This document shows positions 23,633-36,540 of a stretch of 64,000 nucleotides of DNA, piece after piece. The translations under genes were made by a program, and so were the position numbers. Position 1 is the first letter of the stretch. The number at the start of each line of letters is the position of its first letter. The DNA lies in assembly GCF_933775445.1 (NCBI RefSeq), contig NC_065874.1, forward strand, positions 32,868,501-32,932,500, in the 5' to 3' direction. Below the pieces are notes generated by a model. It was not told where the DNA came from, ran no database searches, and was given only the letters and a program-made list of their open reading frames with translations. This DNA comes from Argentina anserina. Lineage: Eukaryota; Streptophyta; Magnoliopsida; Rosales; Rosaceae.

Positions 23633-26600
23633 TCATTTACAGGCCATCATCATGGAGTTAATGACATGCATCAGAAGACGAAGACTAGCATGCTCGCCAC
23701 TGGAGACTGTAGGCAAGCTATGTTGATGGTGCAATATCTGGTACACTTGCTCAAAGATGGGTCTCACGTGCATTGCAATCATCTGGTTGCTTGGGTTTAT
23801 TGCAGCCGCCACGTCCGTCATCCACAATACCTTGCGAGGTGTATCATTGCTGATATCACAGGCGAGCTGCTGCAAGAGTGAGAGAAGTACTCCTTGGCTC
23901 AGAGGAAGAGGTTGCAGCAACAGTATGCCATGAAGATCAACCTGGAAAAATGTGGAAAGCTATTATCACATACAGACAATCCTTAACCAAGTCGGATAAC
24001 AACCACTGAGATATCATCAAATAATACCTGACCACACAACCATGATACGATCCCAACATCACTTCTTTGTAGAGCACCTGTGAAAGCCTCTTCATACTTG
24101 CGTTCAGTTACCAACCTCGACAGCTCCTTTGTTGGATCCAAAGGCACTTCAACCTATCATGCATATACCAAATGCTTATTGAGATTCATATAGCCAAGCA
24201 AGGTGTCCTCAGATGGTGTATGTATCTGGAGTTACGTATGAACCTCCACAGTATTTGACAAATGTAAGATAGAACAAACCTTCTCGTGGAGGCCACCCAA
24301 GGGTCCATTGGTTAGTTGAGTGACTAGGGGATTTACTGCACTTGAGGTTCCCTGGCCAGCTGCAAGAGCCATTATTTTGCGTTGGCCATCAGCCAGTTCT
24401 CCGCTTAGAGTTTGAGTCACTGATGATACAGAGCTAATAGCTTCCTGCAAAACATCACAAAGCAAAGTCACAAGCAAATATGGGAAGATGGAACTGTGCA
24501 CCATAGTAATCCAGAACACACAACAGAAAGCAAAGGCAAAGCCAAAAAATTTCTTATTCCTAGGAAGATAGATAACCATTAAAGAAGTCTTGACCACAAA
24601 AAGAAAAACTTTGTCTCAAGAACCTCCACTCCAAAGACTCATCCTTTCAGTCATCAACCCAAAACTCAAAAGTACTATTTTTTGCAGTTAAGAAGAACAT
24701 TATTACTTTGATATTCGAAACATAAACATTAGTGAAAGCAGTTTAAGGATTGCAGTTCTGCTGCATCAACATATGAACAGTTACACAGACTAGTGCACTA
24801 GAGCACCACACAAGAAGTTTTACAGTCACTGTGACCAGATAATCCAATCTCAATTCCTCTACTTCTCATATAGATTCAACGACCCCAAAGATTATAACCT
24901 TAGTAAGCATAAGCGAAGAAAACTAGTCAAATTGCAACTATTAAAAGAGAAGCTGGACAGACTATAAGCATACACACCCTTAAAGCATGTGCCAATGGTG
25001 AATTCGCAGACTCGAAGTGCTGCCGAGCGGCAGTAGTATGTTCAACCATTCCTTTCTGGAATGTAGCATCTACTTGCTCAAACAAGGTTTTGCATGACTT
25101 CTCAAAAGCAGGTATCACTGAAGCTTCCATGTTTGACTTGAGAGCATCCTAAGTGAAAAGGCCGCATATATAATTAGTATATATTGAAAGGTTTAAAAAA
25201 CCAAATCAAGCACATTTTAGATGAAATCACATAAGCAAAATTACTATGACACTAGATCATACCTGAAGAGCTTGTTTACCCGAAGTTTGAAACTGTGCCT
25301 GGATTTGCCTGGATACAGTGGCTTCAAGTTTAGAGTTGACCAATTTCTCCAATTGATTAACTGCTTTGTAGCCGTCTCCTCTCTGCAGCAAAAGCATCAA
25401 TTAGATGACTAAGGCCAACTTTAGCAGAGAAAAGGCCAGACAATGCAAACTCTTACCTGAAAGCAATCAGATAAAGCCAAAGGTACTGCTTTCTCCATAG
25501 CTGGAGGGATCGCACGAACAACAGCTGGTCCAACAGCAGCTACTTCTTTTTTCACCATTTTCTCAAACATGACTGGAAGGTCCTTGTTTACAGAGTTATT
25601 CATTATACTTAATTGCTGAGAATTAGCCCGCAATTGTTTCTCATTCTTTGCACTCTCTTCTTGAAACCGAGCCCACAGAGCATCATTATTAGCCTTTACA
25701 GTCTTCTCCATACTCCGACCCATAGCAGTCTCTACTCGTTTTACTTCCTTCTCGATCCGACTCAGATTCGCCTCCAATCGTTTTACATCTTTTGTCATCT
25801 GCTTTTGAAATTCTGTTTGCATATTCATCATCTGCGCATATGACGAAAAGCCATTGTTAATAGAAAGCATAATGCATAAGAAAGAAGGTTGGATTACACA
25901 AAACCGATCCATAAAACATGCAACAATAAAACCTACACTGGTTCACAAAATAATAGATTGCAGTTGCCTAACTTCTAAGAAGCTACTAAGTCAACTTTAC
26001 ACTAAAGCTGAAAAAAGTTGGTACGTCATAAACATGTGCAAGATAATTAAATACCAATATTTCTCTCACCTGATTCATCATATCCAGCAAGACCATATCT
26101 TGAGGAACTGCAGCTTCTCCGGAGGGGGGACCTAAATTCCCAGCTCCTTCATTGGGGGACTCTACTGAGTTAAGCAACTCTGGTGATGGGGAAGATGGAC
26201 CTGATGCTTGCATATTTTTCCATTTCTGTTTCCTCGACTTTGAATTTGGTGTTTGCAGTTGCGACGTGGTAGCTGACCCAGATACATCTTTTGCAGAGTG
26301 ATCTTGATCTTCCTCTCCAAAATGTAGCTGAGCAGATGGTTCAGACATGCTGGCACCATCACCTTGCTGAACTTCCTCTGTAATGTAAGATTCTGAAGAT
26401 ATTGCACAGAAGTCCCGGGCCATCTCAATTCCAAGATCTGATGCCTGAGAGCAAAAGAACTTTTCCTTATTTTCTGAAACAGCATTTTTGAGTTCACGTT
26501 GGGAGCTGAATTCATCGATTTCAGTAGATCTTGCTTCACCCACAATTTTGACCTCTACCTCAGGACTACCCACATCATTGTTAACAAGCACATCTTGGAT

Positions 26601-29600
26601 TTTTGCATCTCCCTCGGTGTTGCTATCAACTGGATTTGTCATTTCAGATGAAGTAGCCATTCCAAGCTCAGCCGGAGTTACTAGATGGGTTGGAGGTTTG
26701 TACATCGGAGGACTGGGCACACTGTATACTTCATCTTGTACAATATTCTGCTCATCATTCCTTGATTCATCATCAACTGCAGGCATATCAGACAAATTTG
26801 AACGAACAGTATTCATTTGCCTGTCAACCGAGTACTCATTAACTTGTTGGTCACCACTATGGGTGCTCTCTGTTGGGCTTTTTAAACCAGAAAGTTTCCC
26901 CGACAACCTAGGACTCAAAGGAAGAGGTTGTGACACTACAAAACCAACATCTGTGTCATTAGTCTCTGGTGCCGATGCAACAGGTTTTGATTCCATAGAC
27001 GAAGTGGTAATATCTTTAGTCGCGGCAGCATCAACCGAAACAGTGCGCAGAGGATACCTCAAGGATACTGCAGCTTCAGAAGTAGTAGCTTGTATGGTTG
27101 GTTTCAGTGCTGAATTAGTTGACAGCGCCTCAATTGCATCATGTGAAACACTGGAATCTGACTTCTCTAGACCTAAAAACTCCAGTGGAGGAGGTAAGCA
27201 CTTGGATAAGTCCAACGCATACTGTTGAATGGCTTGTGTCTGGACACAATAAACCTGAACGATTTGTTCACCTTGAGGCGATATACTTGTCCCAGTAAAG
27301 CTCAAAATAGGCATTGTAACAGTAAATTCTGCTATATAATCCATGCGTGTAGCTGCTGGCTCACCACCAAAGTCAATGTGCACAGCATATATGGCATTCT
27401 TCTTAGCATTTGCAAGTAAAAGAAGTCCAGCTTGTGACAGTGCTATGACTTGGTTAAAGAATGCATCCTCTACTCGAGGTTGAGCAGAGCTCTTTAACTC
27501 TAAGGTCTGGGTACATTTCCATGACTCAGCATCACTGGGAAGTAGCCAGCCTTCTTCACTTGCTGACGACCAGATCTTCACTTCCCGATTAAGTGGGCCC
27601 TGTATAATTGATTTCGTGCAATTACAATTCAGTACTCTAGCAAAGAGAACACCACTTACACACCACTTAATGTAAACAAATTAACACCACTTACCACCGT
27701 TACAAGTATGATGTGATCTGGTTTGTTGGGAGCTGTCACAAATATAGACGAATAAACAGGACGGCCATCATAGGGTCTCAGTACTAAAAGTGGTTGTGAC
27801 TTGCGATCTTCCCAAATCTTTATCTGTATCAGAAAATGAACAGATGTACGAGTCAGATAACTTATATTGATCAAGTATATTGGGAAGATTACATACATAT
27901 ATGTGTGTGTGTGTATAAATAAAATGTATCTGCCTGAACATGCTCATGTCCCCCATGACAAACTCTGCAAAAAATAAACGTAAATAAAACAGGAACCCTA
28001 ATTATTCCATAAATGATATATTACTATCAGAGAAGTTACAATGCAGTAGATGAATTCAAAAACACAAAGCATGAAGTTGTCGATGGGCAGAATTCAGCTA
28101 CTAAAATTAGAAAACAAGGTTTCACAAGCATAATTTTTTTTCTTTTACTCATATACTGGATCCACACAACTCACAAACCAATCAGCAAAGTAGGAACCAT
28201 AAACTAGTGATACCTAATTAAACTTGCTCAGAAATAATTTTGGTATCGTTCATCAAGAAGGCCCATTGAATGAAGGTCAAATTGTGTGAGCCACCATTCA
28301 TTCTTGATGGTGTCATACTATGTACTAAGTTTAAAATTTGACAATCACCTTACAAAGTGGAACAGCTGCCACAGCCATTCCAGTACCCTAAACTCACATA
28401 AGTAGGATTTGAAAGACAAGATAAATTATTTATCCTAATTTATAGAAAACTCCCTGAAGCATTAAGTAGGAGCCAGAATATCCAGCAGAATTTTTTTTTT
28501 TGGAAATGAAAACAATATGCTGAGGGGTCAGAGAAGGAAAAATATATTATGTAAAAGCCGAAGCTGCAGCCAAAGTGTTCCCACCCAACCCTAAATAAAA
28601 CTGCTGCATTAAGTTTCACTACTTATTCAACTGAAAGGAAGTTTGTAACAAAAGGCAGAAAAACGGTGAAGAAACCTACAGTTCCATCCATAGAAGCAGA
28701 AACCAGCCGGGTAGTCATCCATTGGCACATTGATAAGTCTGTCACCTCTCCATCATGCTTACCAACATATTGGACCCCATCAATAAGCTTTTCAACAGGA
28801 CACTTGATAGGATCCTCAGCAGAAGGGACTTCACCTTTTGCAACTTTAGTAGTATCAATTCGTAGAACACGCTTCCCAATCCCAACAACCAAAACCTCCT
28901 GTGGAGTATACAAGAAAAAGATAGATCAACTAATCACTTCAAGACAAAAAAAAATATGATCACAGACATCAATAAGCTACAACTCTTCTACTTGAAAAAT
29001 AGCATTAAGAAAGAATCATTTACTTGTTTATGACAGTGCCAACAGACTCGTGGATGTACAGCTTCTCCCTCACCAACTATTTGAATGGCAATAAGAATCT
29101 TCCCTGTAATTTGTGGCGTACCCTCGTCATCTGGACCTTCAGATATTTTCCACACAAAAAGCCGTCCTTCTACACTCACACTGCATAAAATGATGTCAGA
29201 TAATGCAGAAACCAAACCACATGAAGCAAAAATATATATAAATAGCATAGATAAGCAAACTACCTAGCCAAAAGATGAACATCCTCGGCAAAGAAAGCCA
29301 TGTCTGTAACCCTCTGACAAAACAACACATTGCTTAGGCCCAACAAGATATAATAATCATCGACAACATAAAGCAATTGTCCAACTAAATCAGTTAAAGT
29401 TCATCCTAACTTTCAATTTATAAGCTAAGCAAACATAGCTACTATCGGAGTCGAACTACACTACATCATAGTGAGCACATAAACTACGAAGAACATTTCG
29501 ATTTATACCTGCGTATGAGCTCGAAACAAAGACCTCAACGCAGTGTGTATATTCAAAACACGAATATTCCCCTGCTTCAATCCATAGCATATATACGACT

Positions 29601-30312
29601 TATTCACCGCAATCTGCCGCCCCAGCACCAGCTGAGGATCCGACCCGTACTTTGTAATCGGCGTAACCTCCAGCTGCGGCTGAAACTCACCGGCCAGCCT
29701 AACATCCACGTCGTAAACCACGCTGTCTCCGATCAAATGCCGCCCCTTGGGCAGCTTATTGCTCGGCATTCTCGCCGGCGACGGCGGAATCCCCATCGGC
29801 ACAGAGAGAAGCTCCGGCTGCTGCTGCTGCGGCGGCGGCGGCATTTCGAGGCTGGAGGAGGGAGCGCCGAGGAGGGCCATGATGCGGGCGCCGGAACTGG
29901 GGTTGCCGCCGGAGCTAGGGTTTGAGGCGGCGGCGAGGGCGTAGCTGGCGGGGACGGGGGGGGGCGAGATGGGGTAGGGGAGGGAGCGCTGCTGCTGGAG
30001 GAGGTGGTGGTGGTCCTGCGGCGGAGGGTAGGGGATTTGATGCTGCGGCTGAGGCGGAGGCGGAGGCTGGTACTGGAACTGCTGGTGGTGAAACGGCGCC
30101 GTTTGGGGAGGGAAGGAGTAGGGAGGGTAGGAGGAGGGAGGGATGGGGAAGGCGGAGGCGGAGGAGGAGAGATTAGGGTTGGGGTTGGGGTTGGGGTTTT
30201 GAGGAGGAGGAGACTGGGAGGAAGGGTTGGAGGGTTTAAAGAACTTGGCCATGTCGAAGGGTTGGGGTTGGTGTTGAGGAGGAGGAGGGTTGGGGTTGCC
30301 GGCGGAGGCCAT
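23633..30312 (-). CDS. VCS: VARICOSE, enhancer of mRNA-decapping protein 4 (EDC4)
   Basis: Scaffold of the mRNA-decapping complex, bringing DCP2 and DCP1 together in cytoplasmic P-bodies. Twelve exons (minus strand): 29509-30312 (ATG at 30312), 29264-29313, 29024-29180, 28680-28898, 27695-27823, 26070-27599, 25457-25831, 25263-25382, 24978-25148, 24280-24444, 24028-24153 and 23633-23941. They sum to 4155 nt, i.e. 1384 aa. Order of domains: a Pro/Gln/Ser-rich head in exon 1; a WD40 region ([59 protein letters not shown]); a long acidic Ser-rich linker in exon 6; a coiled coil ([20 protein letters not shown]); and the conserved C-terminal domain ([34 protein letters not shown]). The sequence follows Arabidopsis VCS closely. 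Antisense frames over exon 1 are GC artefacts. Confidence 0.95.
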
Positions 30313-30439
30313 TAGAGGATCGGATTGGGGGATCCCCAAATGGGATTCGGGGGATTTCAGAGTGAGATCTGAGTGATGGGCCTGGGAAGGCGGAGCGAGG
30401 GGAGTGAGAGAAGAAGAAGAAGAGGTGGGGACTTGGTGG

Positions 30440-32088
30440 AGACCAAAATAATATAGTGGGGAATAGGGGAGACTATAGATACTCCTTTATCAAGTGGAAG
30501 ACATTATTATTGGTTTTGAGTTTTTTTTTTCTCCTTGAGCTAAAAGTTTTGTGATTGGGGAGGTAGGAAATGATTTTGGGTGCATGGAAATGGAAATGGA
30601 AATGGAAGAGGATCTCGTATCAAAAAAAAATTAATGAATTATCTATTTCTTTTCTTTTGATATACTTTTCTAACTTAATGTGTGACCGTGAGGTGGAGTT
30701 TTTGTGACAGTATGATGGCGGAGCAGAAACATGTCAACCTACACGCGAGCGCAGACGGCTGCAAATGTTGTTGTTTTTGTTTGAAGGGGAGTGTAATTGG
30801 TTCGAACGTGAGTTTATAAAAGTTTGTATGATGGGGAGAGGTAATCTAAGTGTGGTTAACTCACTTAGCAATTGGAAGAAAAAAAAAGTGTCTGTAATTG
30901 AAGAAATCTCGTATTAGAAATGGATGACGGCGTTCACTTGGTTAATTAACAAAGAAAATTTCATCAAAGTTTCTTTTTCAACTTCTAAATTTAGCATGAA
31001 GATATAGATGTGTCAATATCATCAAAAGACACTTTTGGGAGAATGAAATGGGGACCAAAAAGGCTCCAAGTGCCTACTAGGACTCGAGCAACCTCTTCAT
31101 TGTACAGCTTCCAATCCTTCCATGCAACCTAAACAAATCATTTTAGAGTTTAGACATAATTTTCCTAACCAGTAAGTTGCATAATTTAAACAAATAGAGA
31201 TATGAAATGGTTACCGACACTTAATTTTCTGTAACTCACCCCCTTGGGATTTTCTATACCTTGTAGTCTTTTTTGTGTGAATGAAGCCAAGGACACTATT
31301 TCTGATTGGACAGCTAAATTACCAGTTTATTTGGCCAGTTCTTCTTTGGGTAATAATATTGGGCCCGTTTTCTAAAAATTGTCGGTATACCCACTTCTTG
31401 TTGGAGCATTTGTGATTACTTTCCTCATTCCTTGTCATTCCTTTTGTGTGGTCATTCATTGAAAGAAGTTTGTGTGCTATACGCATTCGTCTAGATGCTC
31501 TTATGGAATCTTGAAATGAATCACATTGAACCTCCTTTTATCAGTTGCTAAACGCGCCCAATAATTCTAAATTTGGATCCATACCTAAGTAAATCAATCA
31601 GCTCGTCAACTCATAGTTAGTGCTGAAACATTAAAATATATCGATTGAGTGTAACCAAATTCCACAGCTACTAAAAGCTATCAAACCTTTTTCTTTTATT
31701 TTATTTTTTTGAAATTGTGCTTTTAAATGTACCCAGTAAAGTTTGAAGTATACCCAATATCACAATTTTTGACACATATTTTTTCCATTTTGCCCATTTA
31801 TCAGAAAATCTAATTAAGTATTATCAATGTAATTAAACAAGGATACCAAACACCAGGCTTGTGATTCATGTGCTATACAATCTTCAAGGCCAAACAATAG
31901 ATCAAGCATTAAGTTTCTTCTTTAAATTTGTACTTCGATCATTTCAAAATTTTACATCCAACTGAAAAATAAAGAATCTATAAATTCGAATAATCAGCAA
32001 AATAAGGTAATTTGACAAAGAAAGGAAATAAGAATGATCAAGAAAGTGTGAGAGAGAATTGAAGTCCTCCAATACAACCCATTGACCG
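30440..32088. other. VARICOSE upstream region and intergenic DNA
   Basis: AT-rich non-coding sequence between VARICOSE and the transposon at 32099. I see no gene, RNA or clear repeat. Confidence 0.4.
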
Positions 32089-32861
32089 ACCATGATCAGG
32101 GGCGGATCCAGCCCTGGTGAAAATGAAGCCCAGAAGAAAAAAAAAACCAACCCTTTATTAAAAAAAAAATAAAACATCAGCACGGGTCTCTCTATGTCTC
32201 TCACACTTTCGTGTCTTCTTCTTTCAATCTCTGAAGACTTTCTCGTCTGCTTCTACTGATCTACTATTCATCTTGTTCTAATCATCTTCTCGAGTTCTCG
32301 CTCAAGCCTGCATGTCACCACTCGCCACTCGCCATTGCCCGTCGCCATTCTCCACTTCCCCATGCGCGCCGCTGAAGCTCTGGACTAGTCCACAGGTTTA
32401 GCTCTTTTCCTCCAATCTCTTTCAAAATTGAATCAAAATTTAGCTTATGGAATGATTGATTTGATTTGGGATTTTGGGTATATGGGTTTGTTGGTTAAAG
32501 TATTGATATATAATGATTGAAAATTTGGAATCGAAATTGGGTGTTAGTATATACTGTCTGTTACAAAATGGCTGGTGACTATGATAAGAGATTGAGTATT
32601 TTATTTGCCTATTTGGAAATTAGAATCAAAGTAGTGAATTTTATTAATTAACATCAGACGATATAGATACATAATGAAAGATAAAACAGAGGTGTGTAGA
32701 GATTAATTTGAAAATGCTTCATTCTGATGACAAATATCGACACACTTAATATAAGGAGAGAAAAAAAAAATTTACGTTTCGCGCAAATAAAAGTAATTTT
32801 ACGCTTCGCATAAAGTTAGCCATAGTGGCATTCAATCATAGATCCGTCATTGACCATGATC
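32089..32861. mobile_element. Non-autonomous DNA transposon with 10-bp target-site duplication
   Basis: GACCATGATC is duplicated exactly at 32089-32098 and 32852-32861. The 753-bp element between starts AGGGGCGGATCCAG and ends ATAGATCCGTCATT, whose inverse (AATGACGGATCTAT) resembles the start. A 9-10-bp duplication points to the Mutator-like superfamily. The first third is CT rich with a possible exon-intron junction (CCACAG|GTTTAG near 32395), resembling a captured 5' UTR. It looks related to the element at 40381-41115. Confidence 0.75.
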
Positions 32862-33418
32862 CATATGTAAATCAAATTTGGGTACTTCCCAAATTCCCAA
32901 TGGGAACCACAATCATACTTCTTTTCTCTTTAATAACCTATAATCAAATTATCATCATTTGATTCATATTCTTATAACTGTGCTTTCATGTATTCATGTA
33001 AATTGGAACCATGATTCAGAAACCATGGCCAACCATCGGGGATAGAGGATGCCTTGGGGTCATGAACTTAATTTTCAATTATCTTGTTTCATATTCAAAT
33101 ATAGGTAAATATGTCATAAAGAATAATACTGAGTACACTTAGATATTTACTGGATACAAATAGCAACGCCCTCTCAAAAAAAAAAGTTAACATCTCATCC
33201 ATTCCACCCCTCATTCGATTTCCGTTAGCCCATCACACATCCGCGTTCGAGAAAAATAAAGCCAACCCCCATCCCATCCCAACTCAAACAAACACACCAA
33301 CAAGACGTTACTAACGTCTCTCCCTTTGCAATTTATCCATTCAAAACCATAAAATTCGAATCCAAAATTCCCTTTCCTTTTCCTTTTAAAGCAAACGATT
33401 CCCCTCGCGTGTAAAAGC

Positions 33419-33443
33419 CTCTCTCTCTCTCTCTCTCTCTCTC
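33419..33443 (+). repeat. (CT)n microsatellite in promoter/5' UTR region
   Basis: About 12 CT dinucleotides lie 155 nt upstream of the ATG at 33598. CATATAAAT, a TATA-like box, follows near 33477. Confidence 0.85.
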
Positions 33444-33597
33444 CAATAAGGACTTACCCCCAAAACAAAACACCCCATATAAATCGCAAATCCTCCAAAC
33501 CCAGAATTCCAAATCTCACGCATTCAACCAAAACGACCTCAAATCCTTCACACCCAGTATTCCAAAGATCTCAGAGTTCTAGAGAACAAGAACAAAG

Positions 33598-33801
33598 ATG
33601 TGCTGCCCGGGAAGAGTGTGCATGTGCTGCACGTGCCTGATTCTGGTGGTGATACTTGTCGGGTTGCTGTTTGGGTTCGGAGTCTTCAAGAACGGGTTTC
33701 ACAAGCTGAAAGACACCGTGAATTATTGCGACCCGGATGTTCATGGGTCTCTGTGTGGCAGCAGACCCTTCTTGGGTTACGCTGCTCCTCCTTACTACTA
33801 A
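33598..33801 (+). CDS. Small Cys-rich single-pass membrane protein, tandem copy 1 (family not recognised)
   Basis: A 67-aa intronless frame. The N-terminus MCCPGRVCMCCTCL has six Cys in 13 residues (possible S-acylation or metal site, inferred). One hydrophobic helix follows (about 14-29, LILVVILVGLLFGFGVF), then a short tail KNGFHKLKDTVNYCDPD and an ending HGSLCGSRPFLGYAAPPYY. The ATG context AACAAAGATGTGC is good and shared with copy 2. Two relatives follow on the same strand at 35845 and 37521. All share the Cys-start, the helix ending in GFGVF or GFGPF, a Cys-containing linker and an RPFLG or RPFLA motif near the C-terminus. I do not recognise the family. It could be a membrane-tethered peptide or a small regulator. 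Confidence 0.72.
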   Translation: MCCPGRVCMCCTCLILVVILVGLLFGFGVFKNGFHKLKDTVNYCDPDVHGSLCGSRPFLGYAAPPYY

Positions 33802-33829
33802 GTTGGTTCGGTTCTTTCTAATTCCTTGT

Positions 33830-35844
33830 CATTTGTTTATTTGTTTTGTTATTATTTGAATCATGTAATCTGGGTTATTGGGTTACATTTGGATGTTGTT
33901 CTTGGAATGTAGGTTCTTTTAATTTTATATATTGTTCAATGTTGGTATTGATCTTTGTCACCTTGATACTGTATTGAATTTATTTATTTTCTTATTCATG
34001 TTTTGAGTGTTGGAAGATTAAGATTGCCCAGGAAGGAAAACTGGGTTTTAGAGTAGAGGTTAACAGATGAATAACAAAGGGGTCAATGAGCCGTTGAAGC
34101 TCTGCATGAAAATTGGGGTTTGTGGGTCAAGGCTTTTGACTGTGTGCACCCTTTTGTTATGGACTTGGCTGTTTGACTCTAATGGGACTATGGCTTTGAC
34201 AAAGGGAGTGCTACAAGACTGTATGCGGCTGTTCATGGTTCTTTAGTGACCGGTTTTTATGGCCGGAGGCGGCGCAGGGGGGGCGGAGGAGAAACCAGGG
34301 TTGATGGTGTGGTGGCTGTGAACTGAATATGCTGAGGTTGGTTGACGGAGATATGCTAGAATACTGTTGATGCGGTTGTTTTAGGACTGAGGAGTGCCCC
34401 TTTACACCATTGACACCCTTTTAGTTGGAGTTAGGAATTCGGAATGTTGAGCATAATACCACACTTTCCCTGTTTCCCATCTACTTGTTCCTAACTTCTG
34501 CAACATTTTCTCACCCTTTCTGACCTTCTCAATCCACAATGCATTTCTGCCGTGAATACAACCAAAGTGTTGCGTGTGATTGGCGAAGAAGATCAGCCAT
34601 TCATTGGATTCGGATTGGTGCATACATCAATTATTCGTAAGCTAGTAAGCAACAGAAGCATGTCAACACTTAGATTCGTGTTTACATAAGCAAAAAAGCT
34701 CCTTATGACCATGAGTCGTGCTTATCGACTAAACATAGAACATACAACACTACTTGTTACTAGGGAAGTATGCATACCTCAGAAAACAGTCACCAGCATA
34801 GAACTGAAGGTTCATGGCTTTAAGCCTTTAGGGGGACAATTGGCCGTCCATGGGCACGATCACAATGTGTAGAAGTGTAACGCATTGCATCAAGGAGATG
34901 AAAGCTATTGGAAACTAGGAAATCGAAGCAAGCCGATCATCTTTTCCATGAAGTGAACAAGTAGGTTCTCTGTAATGCCATTAGTTGCAAGCTAGCAGGG
35001 CTTTTTCGTTTTTACACTGCCATGGACTGTGGCTTTGTTACCTGCTCTGCACTACATTGAAACTGGCTACACAAACATGTATGAACAAAAGATTCCAGGT
35101 AGAATAGGGATTTGAACTGTTACGTTGTATGATGATGATAATTTGTCTTAAGACTTAACCACCAGAATTATAAACCTCTCTTCATTTTGGTTCATTGATA
35201 GATCTACTTGTTACCATTAATTTTTTGTTGTTAGAGACTTAGAGAATAGGCATAAAAGTTGAATGCAATGAAGATCAACAATGATACAACTCATACAAGT
35301 TCAACCACCATTATCCATCAACTGCTGAAATTAAGCAGGGACCATGTTTGTTACAAAGCCAACATAAATTACAAAATAAGAAGAAGCTTTCTGTATGGAT
35401 CAGGGGCAATCCATGAGATCAAAAACCAAAGCTAATAATTTGTTTACAAGAAGACTAAATATAGCATGCCATCTAAGTATTTCAATTGTCAAACATGAAT
35501 ATTCATATGGAGCCAGTTAGGTTTTTGTTGTATATACACTTGGATTTGAGGTTTTGGTATGGACTAGAGGCTAACATTCTCTTCAAGCCAAGCTGGAATT
35601 CTCTTTCAGGTCTGGCTTCAACCCTAAATTTTATTTCCAAACAATTGATGGTCTGCGCATATTATACGCGAATTTACTAACTATACTAATTTGCCGTCCT
35701 TTAAAACCGAGGGCTTGTCTTCCAAACAAATTGCATTCCTTCTGTAACAGGCAGGAATTCCAAGATCTCAAGAGAATTAACCATTCTCTGAGATCAAAAG
35801 AAAAAAGAGAGGAAAGAGAACGAAGGAAAATCTTCAAAGCAAAG
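33830..35844. other. Intergenic DNA between small-protein genes 1 and 2
   Basis: AT rich, no recognisable gene. The minus-strand frame at 34402-34623 has no supporting features. Confidence 0.4.
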
Positions 35845-36333
35845 ATGTGCCTCGCGAGAATATGCATGTGTGTTCTCTGCATTGCAGGTCTGGTAATCAC
35901 ACTTGGTTTTTTGCTTGGTTTTGGTCCATTCAAACACAAACAGATTATCAACATTGGCAAGAAGAGCTTCGATGATGTAAACTGTAATCCGCATGCTCCT
36001 GGATCTCCATGCAAACCAAGAAGACCATTCCTAGCACCTGTTCCTGCATTTGCACCTTCACCTTTATGGTCCAATCACCTAGCTCCTTCGCCGTCGTCGT
36101 TCCATAACAGGGCACCTGCATCTGCACCTTCACCTTCGTGGTTCAATAACATAGCGCCTTGGCTCGCGTCGTTCCATAGCAGCGCATCTGTACCTGCAGC
36201 TTCGCCTTCGGGGTTCAATAACTTAGCACCTTCGCGCTCGTCGTTCCATAGCAAAGCAGCTGCACCTGCACCTGCACCTTTACGTTCGTGGTTTCATAGC
36301 CTAGCGCCTTCTCTAGCACCTTCACCTTTCTAG
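35845..36333 (+). CDS. Small Cys-rich membrane protein, tandem copy 2, with Ala/Pro/Ser repeat tail
   Basis: A 162-aa frame from ATG 35845, chosen by alignment with copy 1 (both AAAGATGTGC); an upstream extension of the frame is non-coding in character. Residues 1-37 (MCLARICMCVLCIAGLVITLGFLLGFGPFKHKQ) match copy 1: Cys cluster, one helix and the GFGPF end. A linker with DDVNCNPHAPGSPC and RRPFLAP follows. Copy 1 stops soon after this point. Copy 2 continues with about 3.7 units of a 24-residue repeat (nt 36058-36129, 36130-36201, 36202-36279 and a partial 36280-36333). The repeat pattern is APSPsWfNnlAPsxsSFHsxA. The tail resembles AP-rich extracellular proteins (hydroxyproline-rich, inferred), which would place the C-terminus outside the cell. 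Confidence 0.68.
   Translation: MCLARICMCVLCIAGLVITLGFLLGFGPFKHKQIINIGKKSFDDVNCNPHAPGSPCKPRRPFLAPVPAFAPSPLWSNHLAPSPSSFHNRAPASAPSPSWFNNIAPWLASFHSSASVPAASPSGFNNLAPSRSSFHSKAAAPAPAPLRSWFHSLAPSLAPSPF
36058..36333 (+). repeat. 72-bp in-frame tandem repeats (coding)
   Basis: Units of 72, 72, 78 and 54 bp. The third carries an extra CCTGCA-type hexamer. Conserved cores are TTCGTGGTTCAATAAC and TCGTCGTTCCATAGC. All lengths are multiples of three, so the frame is kept. Confidence 0.85.
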
Positions 36334-36339
36334 GACTAT

Positions 36340-36509
36340 AAACACTGATACCATATAACTTTTTTCTTTTTAAGGACAAAGATGTATTGAGCTTTAGGGA
36401 TGGATTTTGTAATGCTGGTATATTTATTTTTCTGGCCTGGCATGGGCTACAGTGCACAACAAGATACTGGTTGATCTTCAAGACTTTATTCAGTTACATA
36501 TAATGATAT

Positions 36510-36540
<31 letters not shown>

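Noticed and set aside
26488..27228. 246-aa plus-strand frame
   Set aside because: Antisense of the large exon 6 of VARICOSE.
29515..30315. Several long plus-strand frames rich in Arg, Gly and Val
   Set aside because: Antisense of the Pro/Gln-rich first exon of VARICOSE; GC bias keeps the opposite strand open.
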